Made by a program: the position numbers and the translations under genes | The notes under the pieces: generated by a model | The model's database searches: none | Told to the model about the DNA's origin: nothing | Seen by the model: the letters and a program-made list of their open reading frames with translations, nothing else | NCBI GenBank assembly: GCA_910575245.1 | Contig: CAJTEN010000003.1 | Coordinates: 124,001-188,000, forward strand | Direction: 5' to 3' | DNA: 64,000 nt | Source: Clostridia bacterium | GTDB taxonomy: Bacteria; Bacillota; Clostridia; Lachnospirales; Lachnospiraceae | Shown here: piece after piece, positions 34,810 through 43,355 of the stretch | Position numbering within the stretch: the first letter of the stretch is position 1 | Layout: the number at the start of each line of letters is the position of its first letter

Positions 34810-36972
34810 TTACAGATGCAGCACCCGCTCCTTGATTTCCTGGGTGCGTCCCTGATTCCAGAACTGCGTTCCGATATATCCGCAGGTCCGTCTTGCTACA
34901 TTCATCTTGTCCTGCGCCGTGTTGCCGCAGTTGGGACATTTCCAGATCAGTTTGCCGTCCGTATCCGTAACGATTTCAATCTCTCCATGATAGTCGCATG
35001 CCTGACAGTAATCACTCCTCGTATTCAGCTCCGCATACATGATATTGTCATAAATATATTTCATGACGGAAAGCACCGCATCCAGATTATGTTCCATGTT
35101 GGGTACTTCAACATAACTGATGGCGCCGCCCGGAGACAGCTCCTGGAATTGCGACTCAAACTTCAGCTTTTCAAAGGCGTTGATGTCCTCTGTCACATGT
35201 ACATGGTAACTGTTGGTAATATAATTCTTATCTGTCACACCTTCTATCACACCGAACCGGTTCTGCAGACACTTCGCGAATTTATAAGTAGTTGACTCTA
35301 GGGGTGTGCCGTACAGGCTGAAATCAATACTCGTCTCCTCCCGCCATTCCTTGCAGGCATTGTTCAGGTACCGCATCACTTTGAGCGCAAAAGGAGTCGC
35401 CTCCGGGTCTGTATGGCTCTTGCCAGTCATATACCTGGTACATTCACACAGACCTGCGTAACCCAGGGAAATAGTGGAATAACCGTTATAGAGCAGCTTA
35501 TCTATCTTCTCGCCTTTCTTAAGTCTCGCCAGGGCTCCATTCTGCCAGAGAATCGGTGCCACGTCTGAGGGCGTACCTTTCAGCCTGTTATGCCGGCACA
35601 TAAGCGCTCTTCTGCAGAGTTCCAGGCGTTCGTCCATAATCTGCCAGAACTTCTCCATATCTTTACCGGAAGAACAGGCAACGTCAACCAGATTTATGGT
35701 GACCACTCCCTGATTAAACCGGCCATAGAATTTCGGCTTATCCTCTTCATCATGATATACGGTGAGAAAAGACCTGCAGCCCATACAGGTATAGCAGTTA
35801 CCGTCTTTCAGCTTCTTCATGATCTTCTCTGATATATAATCCGGCACCATGCGTTTCGCAGTGCATCTGGCTGCCAGCTTCGTCAGATACCAGTACTTAC
35901 TGTCCTCATGGATATTGTCTTCTTCCAAAACGTAGATCAGTTTCGGAAATGCCGGTGTAATATAGACACCCTTTTCATTCTTTACACCCTGGATACGCTG
36001 ATTGAGCATTTCCTCTATGATCATGGCCAGATCATCCCGAAGTTGTCCCTCCGGCACTTCATCTATATACATAAATACCGTGATAAAAGGCGCCTGTCCA
36101 TTGGTTGTCATCAGTGTAATGACCTGATACTGTATGATCTGTACACCGCGCCTGATCTCATCCTTAACTCTGCTTTCAGCAATCTGGCGGATCTGTTCTT
36201 CAGTCGCTTCGATTCCTGCACTTTCTATCTCTCTTCTGACTTCTCTGCAAAACTTTTCACGGCTCACCTGGACAAAAGGTGCCAGATGGGAAAGAGAGAT
36301 GCTCTGCCCGCCATACTGGCAGCTTGCAATCTGGGCAATGCTTTGGGTAGCCACATTGCAGGCTGTTGAAAAGCTCTTGGGGGTATCGATCATCGTCTCG
36401 CTGACCACCGTGCCGTTCTGCAGCATATCTTCCAGATTGACCAGACAGCAGTTATGCATATGCTGGGCAAAATAGTCTGCGTCATGGAAATGGATGATCC
36501 CTTTCTCATGAGCTTCCACGATATCCGGCGGCAACAGAAAACGTTTCGTGATATCCTTGCTGACTTCTCCTGCCATATAATCGCGCTGTACGCTGTTGAC
36601 AGTCGGATTCTTATTGGAATTCTCCTGCTTTACTTCCTCGTTGTTACATTCCAGCAGACTTAAGATCTGCTCATCTGTAGAATTCGATTTCCTGACGAGT
36701 GCCCTCTTATACCGATAGGTAATATAATTTCTGGCCATTGTATAAGCGCGGTATTTCATCAGCTGGTTCTCCACCATATCCTGAATTTCCTCCACACTGG
36801 GAGACCGTCTCATCTCCTTACAGCTTGCCGCCACTACCGCGGCGATTTCGTCTATTTCTTTATGAGATAACTTCTCTTCCGCCTTTACGCTGTTATTGGC
36901 CTTGCAGATCGCCGCTATAATCTTCTCCAGATCAAAAGTTACTTCCGTACCGCTTCTTTTAATAATCTTCAT
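34810..36972 (-). CDS. nrdD: Anaerobic ribonucleoside-triphosphate reductase (class III)
   Basis: Makes deoxynucleotides without oxygen. 720 residues: an ATP cone at the N-terminus (MKIIKRSGTEVTFDLEKI...), the reductase body (ACNVATQSIAQIASCQYGG), a C-terminal zinc site (CQACDYHG, KCPNCG) and the glycyl radical Gly698 in RTCGYIGT. The start is the ATG at 36970-36972, with GGAGG and 5 bases of spacing supplied by the leader element. The frame extending to 37152 reads through that element and gives a false extension. nrdG follows; NrdR-like boxes lie at the promoter. Confidence 0.96.
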   Translation of the reverse strand: MKIIKRSGTEVTFDLEKIIAAICKANNSVKAEEKLSHKEIDEIAAVVAASCKEMRRSPSVEEIQDMVENQLMKYRAYTMARNYITYRYKRALVRKSNSTDEQILSLLECNNEEVKQENSNKNPTVNSVQRDYMAGEVSKDITKRFLLPPDIVEAHEKGIIHFHDADYFAQHMHNCCLVNLEDMLQNGTVVSETMIDTPKSFSTACNVATQSIAQIASCQYGGQSISLSHLAPFVQVSREKFCREVRREIESAGIEATEEQIRQIAESRVKDEIRRGVQIIQYQVITLMTTNGQAPFITVFMYIDEVPEGQLRDDLAMIIEEMLNQRIQGVKNEKGVYITPAFPKLIYVLEEDNIHEDSKYWYLTKLAARCTAKRMVPDYISEKIMKKLKDGNCYTCMGCRSFLTVYHDEEDKPKFYGRFNQGVVTINLVDVACSSGKDMEKFWQIMDERLELCRRALMCRHNRLKGTPSDVAPILWQNGALARLKKGEKIDKLLYNGYSTISLGYAGLCECTRYMTGKSHTDPEATPFALKVMRYLNNACKEWREETSIDFSLYGTPLESTTYKFAKCLQNRFGVIEGVTDKNYITNSYHVHVTEDINAFEKLKFESQFQELSPGGAISYVEVPNMEHNLDAVLSVMKYIYDNIMYAELNTRSDYCQACDYHGEIEIVTDTDGKLIWKCPNCGNTAQDKMNVARRTCGYIGTQFWNQGRTQEIKERVLHL

Positions 36973-37133
36973 GCTTGCACCTCCATATCTTTCCCCGACA
37001 CAAATTCCCATGAAAAGTGCGGTGCAAGTATTAGCGCATATATGCGCATATGCACACATGCAGACGAGCTGCATGGCGCGTGTACGCTCAGCGCAGCGAG
37101 CGCGCAGAGCTGATTTATAGTCTTTCTTTTCAT
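36969..37133 (-). CDS. Leader peptide of the portable leader element upstream of nrdD (54 residues)
   Basis: The reading frame starts [20 protein letters not shown] and ends KDMEVQA, and its TGA overlaps the nrdD start as ATGA. The element contributes the nrdD Shine-Dalgarno sequence. The arms CTTGCACC (36974-36981) and GGTGCAAG (37021-37028) can pair across a 39-base loop and cover that site. Relative to the ilvD copy there is a 12-bp insertion (CATATGCG repeats). Only GGGGTGG precedes the leader ATG, so its own initiation may be weak. Cysteine and small-residue rich; no known function. Confidence 0.6.
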   Translation of the reverse strand: MKRKTINQLCALAALSVHAPCSSSACVHMRIYALILAPHFSWEFVSGKDMEVQA

Positions 37134-37267
37134 ACTTATGAATCCACCCCATCGTTTCTTAAAAAAATTATAGATATTATAAATATAGCAATTCCAGAGA
37201 CAGTGGCGCAGTGCGTCAAAGCCATCGCCCTATTCCCACAGGATATATACCCTCAATTCTGTTGCGC

Positions 37268-37314
37268 ATACTATATATTGTATCATTGTTTTCTGTGCTG
37301 TCAAGATATCGTAC
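37268..37314 (-). promoter_or_regulatory. nrdD promoter with tandem NrdR-like boxes
   Basis: On the minus strand TTGACA (37299-37304) and TACAAT (37277-37282) have 16-bp spacing. ATACAATATATAGTAT (37268-37283), overlapping the -10, matches the palindromic NrdR consensus core C-W-A-T-A-T-A-T-W-G-T. A weaker box, GTACGATATCTTGACA (37299-37314), overlaps the -35. The two start 31 bp apart, three helical turns, as is usual for NrdR. Binding would block RNA polymerase when dATP is plentiful. Confidence 0.8.
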
Positions 37315-37355
37315 ACAGGTTTCTTTTTGTAATGGTAGATAATGTTATAGAAAAA

Positions 37356-37715
37356 TTATTTTGACTGACTCAGACGGTCGAAGCCGACTGCGATTGACTG
37401 ATGTTCATTCTTCAGACAGGACAGAACCTCTCTGGCATATACTTCCCGTTCCATGCGCAGTTTATGTAGTGTGCCGTCGGATGTCTCCAACATCAGGTAG
37501 AACTCTTTCAGCAGGAATTCACCGCTCTCGCCGCTTTCTTCTCTCAGATATGCTTTCCTGATCTCTGTATAAGATACATATCTGATTTTAATAAAGTACC
37601 GATAAAACAGATGTTTATCGCCCAGCCGGACTTCGCCCTTCTGGTCCGCTTTCTTATATTCCTGTTTTAAATGCTCCTGGGATTCCTGAATTCCCTTCAG
37701 ACAGACAAACTTCAT
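37356..37715 (-). CDS. Hypothetical protein
   Basis: A 119-residue basic/acidic soluble protein starting MKFVCLKGIQESQEHLKQEY, with no signal peptide or membrane segment and no motif I recognise. AGAGG lies 5 bases before the ATG, supporting expression. It lies alone between nrdD's promoter region and tRNA-Thr. It may be a lineage-specific protein. Confidence 0.6.
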   Translation of the reverse strand: MKFVCLKGIQESQEHLKQEYKKADQKGEVRLGDKHLFYRYFIKIRYVSYTEIRKAYLREESGESGEFLLKEFYLMLETSDGTLHKLRMEREVYAREVLSCLKNEHQSIAVGFDRLSQSK

Positions 37716-37773
37716 AGTTACCTCTACGTGGATATGACAGGCATAATTATATTCTGCATTTTCATTAAATGTA

Positions 37774-37808
37774 AAAGACAGCCCTTACTCGCCATAAGTG
37801 CTGTCTTT
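37774..37808 (-). terminator. Terminator downstream of tRNA-Thr
   Basis: On the minus strand AAAGACAGC pairs with GCTGTCTTT around a 17-base loop, followed by TTTAC. It lies 5 bp past the tRNA. Confidence 0.75.
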
Positions 37809-37813
37809 CTTCA

Positions 37814-37886
37814 AGCTGGAAAAGGGACTTGAACCCTCGACCTACTGATTACGAATCAGTTGCGCTACCGACTGCGCTATTCCAGC
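37814..37886 (-). tRNA. tRNA-Thr (anticodon CGT)
   Basis: The minus strand folds as a cloverleaf: acceptor GCTGGAA/TTCCAGC, D arm GCGC..GCGC, anticodon arm ACTGA-TTCGTAA-TCAGT (anticodon CGU, reading ACG), T arm with GGTTCAAGTCC and discriminator T. The 3' CCA is not encoded. Confidence 0.93.
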
Positions 37887-37991
37887 AAACTCTTGCAACA
37901 AAGATTATTATACTGAGTTATCCTTCTTTTTGCAAGAAAAAAATAAATAATTTTTAAAATAATTTAAAAAAATTACCGGCGCACAGAGAAA

Positions 37992-38885
37992 TCATGAATA
38001 ATCCGGACTACTCTCCGATCCCTTCACATGGACATCCAGCTGCGGATAGGGAATGGCGATTCCCGCATCATCCAATGCATACTTAACCTTCTCCGTGATT
38101 CGCCATTTACACTCCCAGAAGTCATCTTTGTCCGCCCAGCAGCGCACATTCAGACTGACTCCGCTCTCTGCCAGTTCCTCCACGAATACTCTTCGGTCCT
38201 GGGATGTGAGGACAGCCTCATCTTCCTCCAGTACCCTCATAATAACCTCTCTGGCCTGGCGGATATCGGCGTCGTAGGAAATGCTCACCGAAATATCCAT
38301 ACGCCGTTCTGTCAGTGTACTCATATTCAGAATACTGGAGTTAGACAAGGCTCCGTTGGGAATAATGACTACATGATTGTTCGGTGTGGAGAGCTTCGTA
38401 TAGAACAGCTGTATCTCCTTTACCGTTCCCTCATGTCCTTCATTATCCACCTTAATATAGTCATCCACCCGGAATGGCTTCAGCAAAAGAATCAGCACGC
38501 CGCCGGCAAAATTAGACAGACTTCCCTGTATTGCCAGACCAATGGCCACGCCGGCCGATCCGAGAAGAGCCACCACACTTGTCGCATCCAGTCCGAATCC
38601 CGAGGCGATCATAAATACCAGTATCGTGTACATTGTTGCCTTGATAAAGGAATCCAAAAACTGCATGACACCGATATCCGCATTTCCTCGTTTCAGAGAA
38701 CGGCGGATGACCTTACGCACTATTTTAATCACTTGTACGCCGACAAGAAAAACGACAAGCGCCAGAAGAACCCGCACACCGAAGCGCAGTGCCTTATCCG
38801 GCAGCTGCTGCAAATATGTCTGTAGCATTCCAACATCGATCTCTTCCTGGGCAATCTGCTCTAATCCTGCAAACTGTTGATCCAT
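37992..38885 (-). CDS. mscS: Mechanosensitive ion channel, MscS family
   Basis: A 297-residue osmotic safety valve of the inner membrane: helices at about 35-55, 78-98 and the pore-lining third helix (VVALLGSAGVAIGLAIQGSLSN, about 105-130), then the beta domain (PFRVDDYIKV, VVIIPNGALSNSSI) and a C-terminal alpha/beta domain. GAGGAA precedes the ATG. It follows glgB by 40 bp on the same strand. Confidence 0.93.
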   Translation of the reverse strand: MDQQFAGLEQIAQEEIDVGMLQTYLQQLPDKALRFGVRVLLALVVFLVGVQVIKIVRKVIRRSLKRGNADIGVMQFLDSFIKATMYTILVFMIASGFGLDATSVVALLGSAGVAIGLAIQGSLSNFAGGVLILLLKPFRVDDYIKVDNEGHEGTVKEIQLFYTKLSTPNNHVVIIPNGALSNSSILNMSTLTERRMDISVSISYDADIRQAREVIMRVLEEDEAVLTSQDRRVFVEELAESGVSLNVRCWADKDDFWECKWRITEKVKYALDDAGIAIPYPQLDVHVKGSESSPDYS

Positions 38886-38925
38886 ATCCTATTCCTCACT
38901 GCGCCTCTTCGCTGTCATACAGTAT

Positions 38926-41469
38926 CTATTTCTGCGTCCTGCGCGTACCTGCTGTTTTCTTACCTGTTTCTTTCCTGACAGGCTTGTTTTCTGCTTCCGA
39001 AGCCGTTTCTGCCGCTGCTTCCTTTTCCTGTTCCGCCATGATCTTTTGAAGCTTCGCTTCCGCTTCTTTGGCCTTCTTAAGGATCTCTTCCGCAGCCCTG
39101 GCTTTCTGCTTCGCTTCTTCTGCCGCAAGCTTTGCCAGCCGTTTGGCTTCTGCGGCTTCCTGGGCTATGGCTTCTGCCTCTTCCTTAGCCAGCCTGCGTT
39201 CCTCCGCTTCCCGGGCTTTACGGATTTTTTCTGCGCGTATTCTCTCAAGTTCTGCCTTCTCCTCATCGGTATAAGGGGTGTAAGAGAAAATACAGATTGA
39301 CAACGGCGCACTCACCATATCAATCGCATAGGGCTTGCCATCCCATTCTGTCTCGATGGTATTGCAGACATCTTTGTTTTCCGTACCGCTTCCTCCGTAT
39401 ATTCTGGCATCCGTATTTAATATTTCCTTATATTTTCCTTCATAAGGAACGCCTATGCGGAATGACTGCTTCGCATTGGCGAAATTGGCTACCACAACCA
39501 GCGCATCCTCCGGCTTGTCTGCCTTGCGCAGATAAGACAACATGCATGCATTCGGTGTAATACAGTTGATCCACTCAAATCCCTCCCAGGATGTATCCTT
39601 CGCATACAATGCCGGCCGGGATGTATATAGTTTATTAAGATCCGCTGCCAGGCGGTTCAGCTTTGCATGCTCTTCATATTGCAGCAGACTCCATTCTATT
39701 TCTCTCTCCTCATTGAATTCTTTATATTCTCCGATATCCTGTCCCATAAAGATCAGTTTCTTACCGGGATGCGTCATATGATAGGCATAGGTCAGCCGCA
39801 TATTCGCAAACTGTTCTGCCCGCTCTCCCGGCATCTTACCGATTAAAGTTGCCTTGCCGTGCACCACTTCATCATGTGAGAACACAAGCATAAATTTCTC
39901 ACTGTAGGCATAGATCATACTGAAGGTCAGTTCATTATGGCGTCCGGAACGGAAGTAGGGGTCTGTCCTGATGTAATTCAGATAATCATTCATAAATCCC
40001 ATGTTCCACTTCAGATCGAATCCCAATCCATCATCCTCCAGCGATCCCGTAATCTTAGGCCAGGCCGTGGATTCTTCCGCAATCATAAGAACCCCGTTAT
40101 TGCGCTTCTTCATAATGGAATTGAGATGCTTCAAAAATTCCACTGCCTCCAGATTTTCATTGCCGCCGTACATATTGGCAACCCATTCTCCGTCTCTCTT
40201 TCCATAGTCCAGATACAGCATGGAAGCTACGGCATCAATCCTGATACCGTCCGCGTGATACTGCTCCACCCAGTACAGAGCATTGGCGATCAGGTAGTTG
40301 CGTACTTCCGGCCTGCCATAATTGTAAATCAGAGTCCCCCAGTGCGGATGGCATCCCTGTCTCGGATCCTGATGCTCATACAGGCATGTTCCGTCGAAAT
40401 TGGATAGTCCATGCGTATCCCGCGGAAAATGCGCCGGTACCCAGTCCAGAATCACGCCTATGCCCGCTTTATGCATTTCATTCATGAAAAACATGAAATC
40501 TTCTGCGCTCCCGTAACGCGAAGTAGGAGCATAATATCCGATTACCTGATATCCCCAGGAGGCATCGAACGGGTGCTCCATTACGGGCATCAGCTCAATA
40601 TGGGTGTAGCCCATCTTCTTTACATAATCAATAATCTTAGGAGCCAGTTCACGGTAATTATAGAATTCTCTTCCGTCTGTCGGTTTCGCGAAAGAAGCCA
40701 GATAGATCTCATATACATTGATCGGCTTCTCTTCTGCCTGCAGGCTGGCACGGCCTTTCATCCATTTGCCGTCCTCCCATTTAAAGCCGTTCAGATCCCT
40801 TACGATCGATGCGCTGTCCGGACGCAGCTGCTGTCCGAAGGCGTAAGGATCTGCCTTCATAAAGGTCAGGCCGCCCTTGGCTTTAATCTCGAATTTGTAG
40901 CATTCCCCTTCTTTCACATCGGGTAAGAACAACTCAAAAATACCGGAATCCCAGAGCTTTCTCATCTGATGGACCCTGCCGTCCCAGCCATTAAAATCAC
41001 CTACCACACTGGCACGCAGCGCATTCGGCGCCCATACCGCAAACAGGACTCCTTCCGTGCCGTTGACCTTCATGGGATGCGCCCCCAGCTTTTCATAAAT
41101 CATATAATGGATACCGGCATTGAACTTATCAGTATCTTCCTTCGTAATCTGCGGCGGAAACTGATAGGCATCTTTCACCTTCCTGAGAGAGCCGTCCTGA
41201 TATTCCACAACATATTCATATTCAGGAATCTTCTTCCCGGGCAGCAGGGCAGCGAAATAGCCTTCCTCATCGGCCAGTTCCATCTTGTAGCTCTTATCCC
41301 CCTCTACGAGCTGCAGACGTACGCTTTTTGCGCCGGGCTGGAATGTTTGTACGAGCACCGAATTCCCAACCGTATGGGCGCCCAGGATCCCGTGCGGATT
41401 ATCGGATTCGGAATACACGATTTCCTCAATCTCCGGCCAGTTCATTAATTTATATAATTTTTTATTCAT
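38926..41469 (-). CDS. glgB: 1,4-alpha-glucan branching enzyme with long charged C-terminal tail
   Basis: GH13 enzyme that makes alpha-1,6 branches in glycogen. 847 residues. An N-terminal CBM48-type region (FAVWAPNALRASVVGDFNGW), the catalytic barrel with RIDAVASM (nucleophile Asp), IAEEST (acid Glu) and SHDEVVHGK, and an all-beta C-domain. The last 114 residues after FSYTPY are almost all Ala, Glu, Lys and Arg (EEAEAIAQEAAEAKRLAKLA type), a predicted coiled coil absent from most GlgB proteins. GGAGG lies 7 bases before the ATG at 41469. DUF1015 gene is 69 bp upstream. Confidence 0.95.
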   Translation of the reverse strand: MNKKLYKLMNWPEIEEIVYSESDNPHGILGAHTVGNSVLVQTFQPGAKSVRLQLVEGDKSYKMELADEEGYFAALLPGKKIPEYEYVVEYQDGSLRKVKDAYQFPPQITKEDTDKFNAGIHYMIYEKLGAHPMKVNGTEGVLFAVWAPNALRASVVGDFNGWDGRVHQMRKLWDSGIFELFLPDVKEGECYKFEIKAKGGLTFMKADPYAFGQQLRPDSASIVRDLNGFKWEDGKWMKGRASLQAEEKPINVYEIYLASFAKPTDGREFYNYRELAPKIIDYVKKMGYTHIELMPVMEHPFDASWGYQVIGYYAPTSRYGSAEDFMFFMNEMHKAGIGVILDWVPAHFPRDTHGLSNFDGTCLYEHQDPRQGCHPHWGTLIYNYGRPEVRNYLIANALYWVEQYHADGIRIDAVASMLYLDYGKRDGEWVANMYGGNENLEAVEFLKHLNSIMKKRNNGVLMIAEESTAWPKITGSLEDDGLGFDLKWNMGFMNDYLNYIRTDPYFRSGRHNELTFSMIYAYSEKFMLVFSHDEVVHGKATLIGKMPGERAEQFANMRLTYAYHMTHPGKKLIFMGQDIGEYKEFNEEREIEWSLLQYEEHAKLNRLAADLNKLYTSRPALYAKDTSWEGFEWINCITPNACMLSYLRKADKPEDALVVVANFANAKQSFRIGVPYEGKYKEILNTDARIYGGSGTENKDVCNTIETEWDGKPYAIDMVSAPLSICIFSYTPYTDEEKAELERIRAEKIRKAREAEERRLAKEEAEAIAQEAAEAKRLAKLAAEEAKQKARAAEEILKKAKEAEAKLQKIMAEQEKEAAAETASEAENKPVRKETGKKTAGTRRTQK

Positions 41470-41538
41470 GTGAAACCTCCATTCTGCAGCAGCCTCTAAA
41501 TCTGTCATTCCGTCAATCTGCTGTTCTCTCTTTCAAAG

Positions 41539-42780
41539 TTAGTTTTCTATTCTGTGAATTAATATGCCGCTGCGAAGCTTCGGCTCAAACCAGGTGGACT
41601 TGGGCGGCATCAGCTTTCCTGCATCCGATACCGCAAACAGTTCATGAATATCAGTGGGATACATGGCAAAGGCGACTGCAGCATCCTTATGTACTCGTCT
41701 GGCCAGTTCTTCCAATCCTCTGATCCCGCCTACGAAATCGATCCTGTCATCCACCTTGGGGTCCTGAATGCCAAGAAACGGTTCCAATATGTCTTTCTGC
41801 AGAATTGCCACGTCCAGATCTTCCACCGGATCGTTGGTGTAGCGTTCTGCCCTGATCCTCAGGCAGTACCATGTATCCTGCAGATACATGCCGATCTCGC
41901 CTTTTTGTTTCGGACGGTAAGGCTTAGTCCCGACAACCGTGACATCACAGACACCGCCGACTTTTTCCAGGAATTGTGTCTTAGTTAGTCCGTTCAGGGA
42001 GCGGACCACTCTGTTATAATCCATGATCATCAGCTGGTCATCCGGAAACAGCACGGAAAGGAAATAATTAAATTCCTCCTCACCCGTATAACCAGGCCGC
42101 GCATCTCTCCGCATGAGAGAGACCTTGACAGCCGAGGCGCATCTGTGATGCCCGTCCGCAATATAGATTGACCCAACCTGCCCGAACTCATGCCGGATCC
42201 TGTCTATCTTATCTCTCTCCTGAATGATCCATAAACGGTGTGTAACGCCGTCCTCTGCCCTGAAATCATATACAGGACACTTCTTAACTGTATCGCGGAC
42301 CACTTCCTCGATGCCGCCCCGTCTGCGGTAAGCCAGGAAGATCGGTCCAGTCTGTGCACTGCATACATCCACATGCCTGATGCGGTCGGCCTCCTTCTCG
42401 GCCCTGGTATTCTCGTGCTTCCTGATCACCTGGCGTTCATAGTCATCCACCGATGCACAGGCACATATACCTGTCTGGGAACGGCCGTTCATGATCAGCT
42501 CGTACACATAATAAGCCTCTTTATCCTCTTCTATAAAAAGGCCATCCCGGATCATATCCTGAAGCATGGAAGCCGCCTTTGCGTAGACTTCCGGCGCATA
42601 CATATTATACCCCTCCGGAAACTGCGTCTCCGGCCTGTCTATTCGAAGAAAGCTGTAAGCGTCACCCCGTACTTTCCCGTAAGCTTCCCGCCTGCTATAC
42701 ACATCATATGGCAATGCGGCAATCCGCTCCACCATATCCGCTCTGGGCCGGATTGCCCGAAAAGGTTTGATATCTGCCAT
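41539..42780 (-). CDS. DUF1015 family protein
   Basis: A 413-residue protein starting MADIKPFRAIRPRADM with ALPYDVYSREAY-like block, IADGHHRCASA (about residue 210) and KSTWFEPKLRSG at the end, typical of DUF1015, a family of unknown biochemical role that often lies beside serine biosynthesis genes; serC-serA lie 0.6 kb away on the same strand but are separated by a divergent gene. AGGAG lies 6 bases before the ATG. Confidence 0.9.
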   Translation of the reverse strand: MADIKPFRAIRPRADMVERIAALPYDVYSRREAYGKVRGDAYSFLRIDRPETQFPEGYNMYAPEVYAKAASMLQDMIRDGLFIEEDKEAYYVYELIMNGRSQTGICACASVDDYERQVIRKHENTRAEKEADRIRHVDVCSAQTGPIFLAYRRRGGIEEVVRDTVKKCPVYDFRAEDGVTHRLWIIQERDKIDRIRHEFGQVGSIYIADGHHRCASAVKVSLMRRDARPGYTGEEEFNYFLSVLFPDDQLMIMDYNRVVRSLNGLTKTQFLEKVGGVCDVTVVGTKPYRPKQKGEIGMYLQDTWYCLRIRAERYTNDPVEDLDVAILQKDILEPFLGIQDPKVDDRIDFVGGIRGLEELARRVHKDAAVAFAMYPTDIHELFAVSDAGKLMPPKSTWFEPKLRSGILIHRIEN

Positions 42781-42816
42781 TCTGTCTCCTATCCAAACTG
42801 TTACGTCATTTATTCT

Positions 42817-42845
42817 ATTTTAGCAAATTAGGCTATACAGCACAA
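42817..42845 (-). promoter_or_regulatory. Promoter of the DUF1015-glgB-mscS run
   Basis: TTGTGC (42840-42845) and TAAAAT (42817-42822) on the minus strand, 17-bp spacing, about 37 bp upstream of the DUF1015 ATG. Confidence 0.55.
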
Positions 42846-42865
42846 GCGCGAAGTGTTAAAATATG

Positions 42866-42925
42866 AGTCGATGGGTAGCAGGGAAGCTTACGGGCTGAAC
42901 CGTTACATTTCCAATGTCGTTAACG
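42866..42925. repeat. Remnants of repeat families C and B
   Basis: AGCAGGGAAGC and GGGCTGAACCGTTAC match the right end of family C. Directly after comes ATTTCCAATGTCGTTAACG, the reverse complement of the family B motif. They lie just upstream of the plus-strand hypothetical gene. Confidence 0.55.
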
Positions 42926-42946
42926 ATAAGAAAGGAAGTATACTAT

Positions 42947-43231
42947 ATGACATCAGAAAACAAGGAAATTCTGGACCGCATCAATGCCTATGCAGAGAAA
43001 GTGCTGGCAGATATCGACCCGCAGAAGACAAAGATCTCCTTTCAGCTGGAAGCATTAAAGCCTGTCATGCAGGAAATTGCCGACGAAAAAAAATTGGCTG
43101 TGGAAGATATATTTATTCTCTATATGGATCTTGCCAGTGAGGCTGCCGTGGAAGCGGAAAGCCAGCTGCAGGCATCTTTAGATGATGAAAAAGGGGCTGA
43201 TTTCTCTAAGATTGCCAATCGTCTCAGTTAA
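42947..43231 (+). CDS. Conserved hypothetical protein
   Basis: A 94-residue acidic, helical soluble protein beginning MTSENKEILDRINAYAEKVL. The start at 42947 has AAGGAAG about 9 bases upstream. It has no motif I recognise. It faces serA and shares a bidirectional terminator with it. Two repeat remnants lie upstream, so its promoter may be partly repeat-derived. Confidence 0.6.
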   Translation: MTSENKEILDRINAYAEKVLADIDPQKTKISFQLEALKPVMQEIADEKKLAVEDIFILYMDLASEAAVEAESQLQASLDDEKGADFSKIANRLS

Positions 43232-43284
43232 CTTGAAGTATCGGTAAGATTCTTCTTTTTCCATTTCGGATAAGATCATATAAC

Positions 43285-43324
43285 AAAAATCGGCATAGTT
43301 TCTTACTGGACTATGCCGATTTTA
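43285..43324. terminator. Bidirectional terminator between the hypothetical gene and serA
   Basis: AAAATCGGCATAG pairs with CTATGCCGATTTT around a 12-base loop, A-rich on one side and T-rich on the other, so it can serve both converging genes. Confidence 0.85.
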
Positions 43325-43355
43325 TAATCATTTTAAGTTGATCCAAAAAGGTTTC

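Noticed and set aside
36973..37152. N-terminal extension of NrdD ([17 protein letters not shown]...)
   Set aside because: The extra codons are the leader element read in another frame. The same extension appears on unrelated IlvD, so it is repeat-derived; the ATG at 36972 has GGAGG.
37141..37270. Possible cobalamin-type riboswitch before nrdD (GGGAATAGGGCG, GCGCCACTGT)
   Set aside because: Two short motifs recall the B12 core but the surrounding elements and the usual spacing are absent, so I cannot support it. A covariance-model search would decide.
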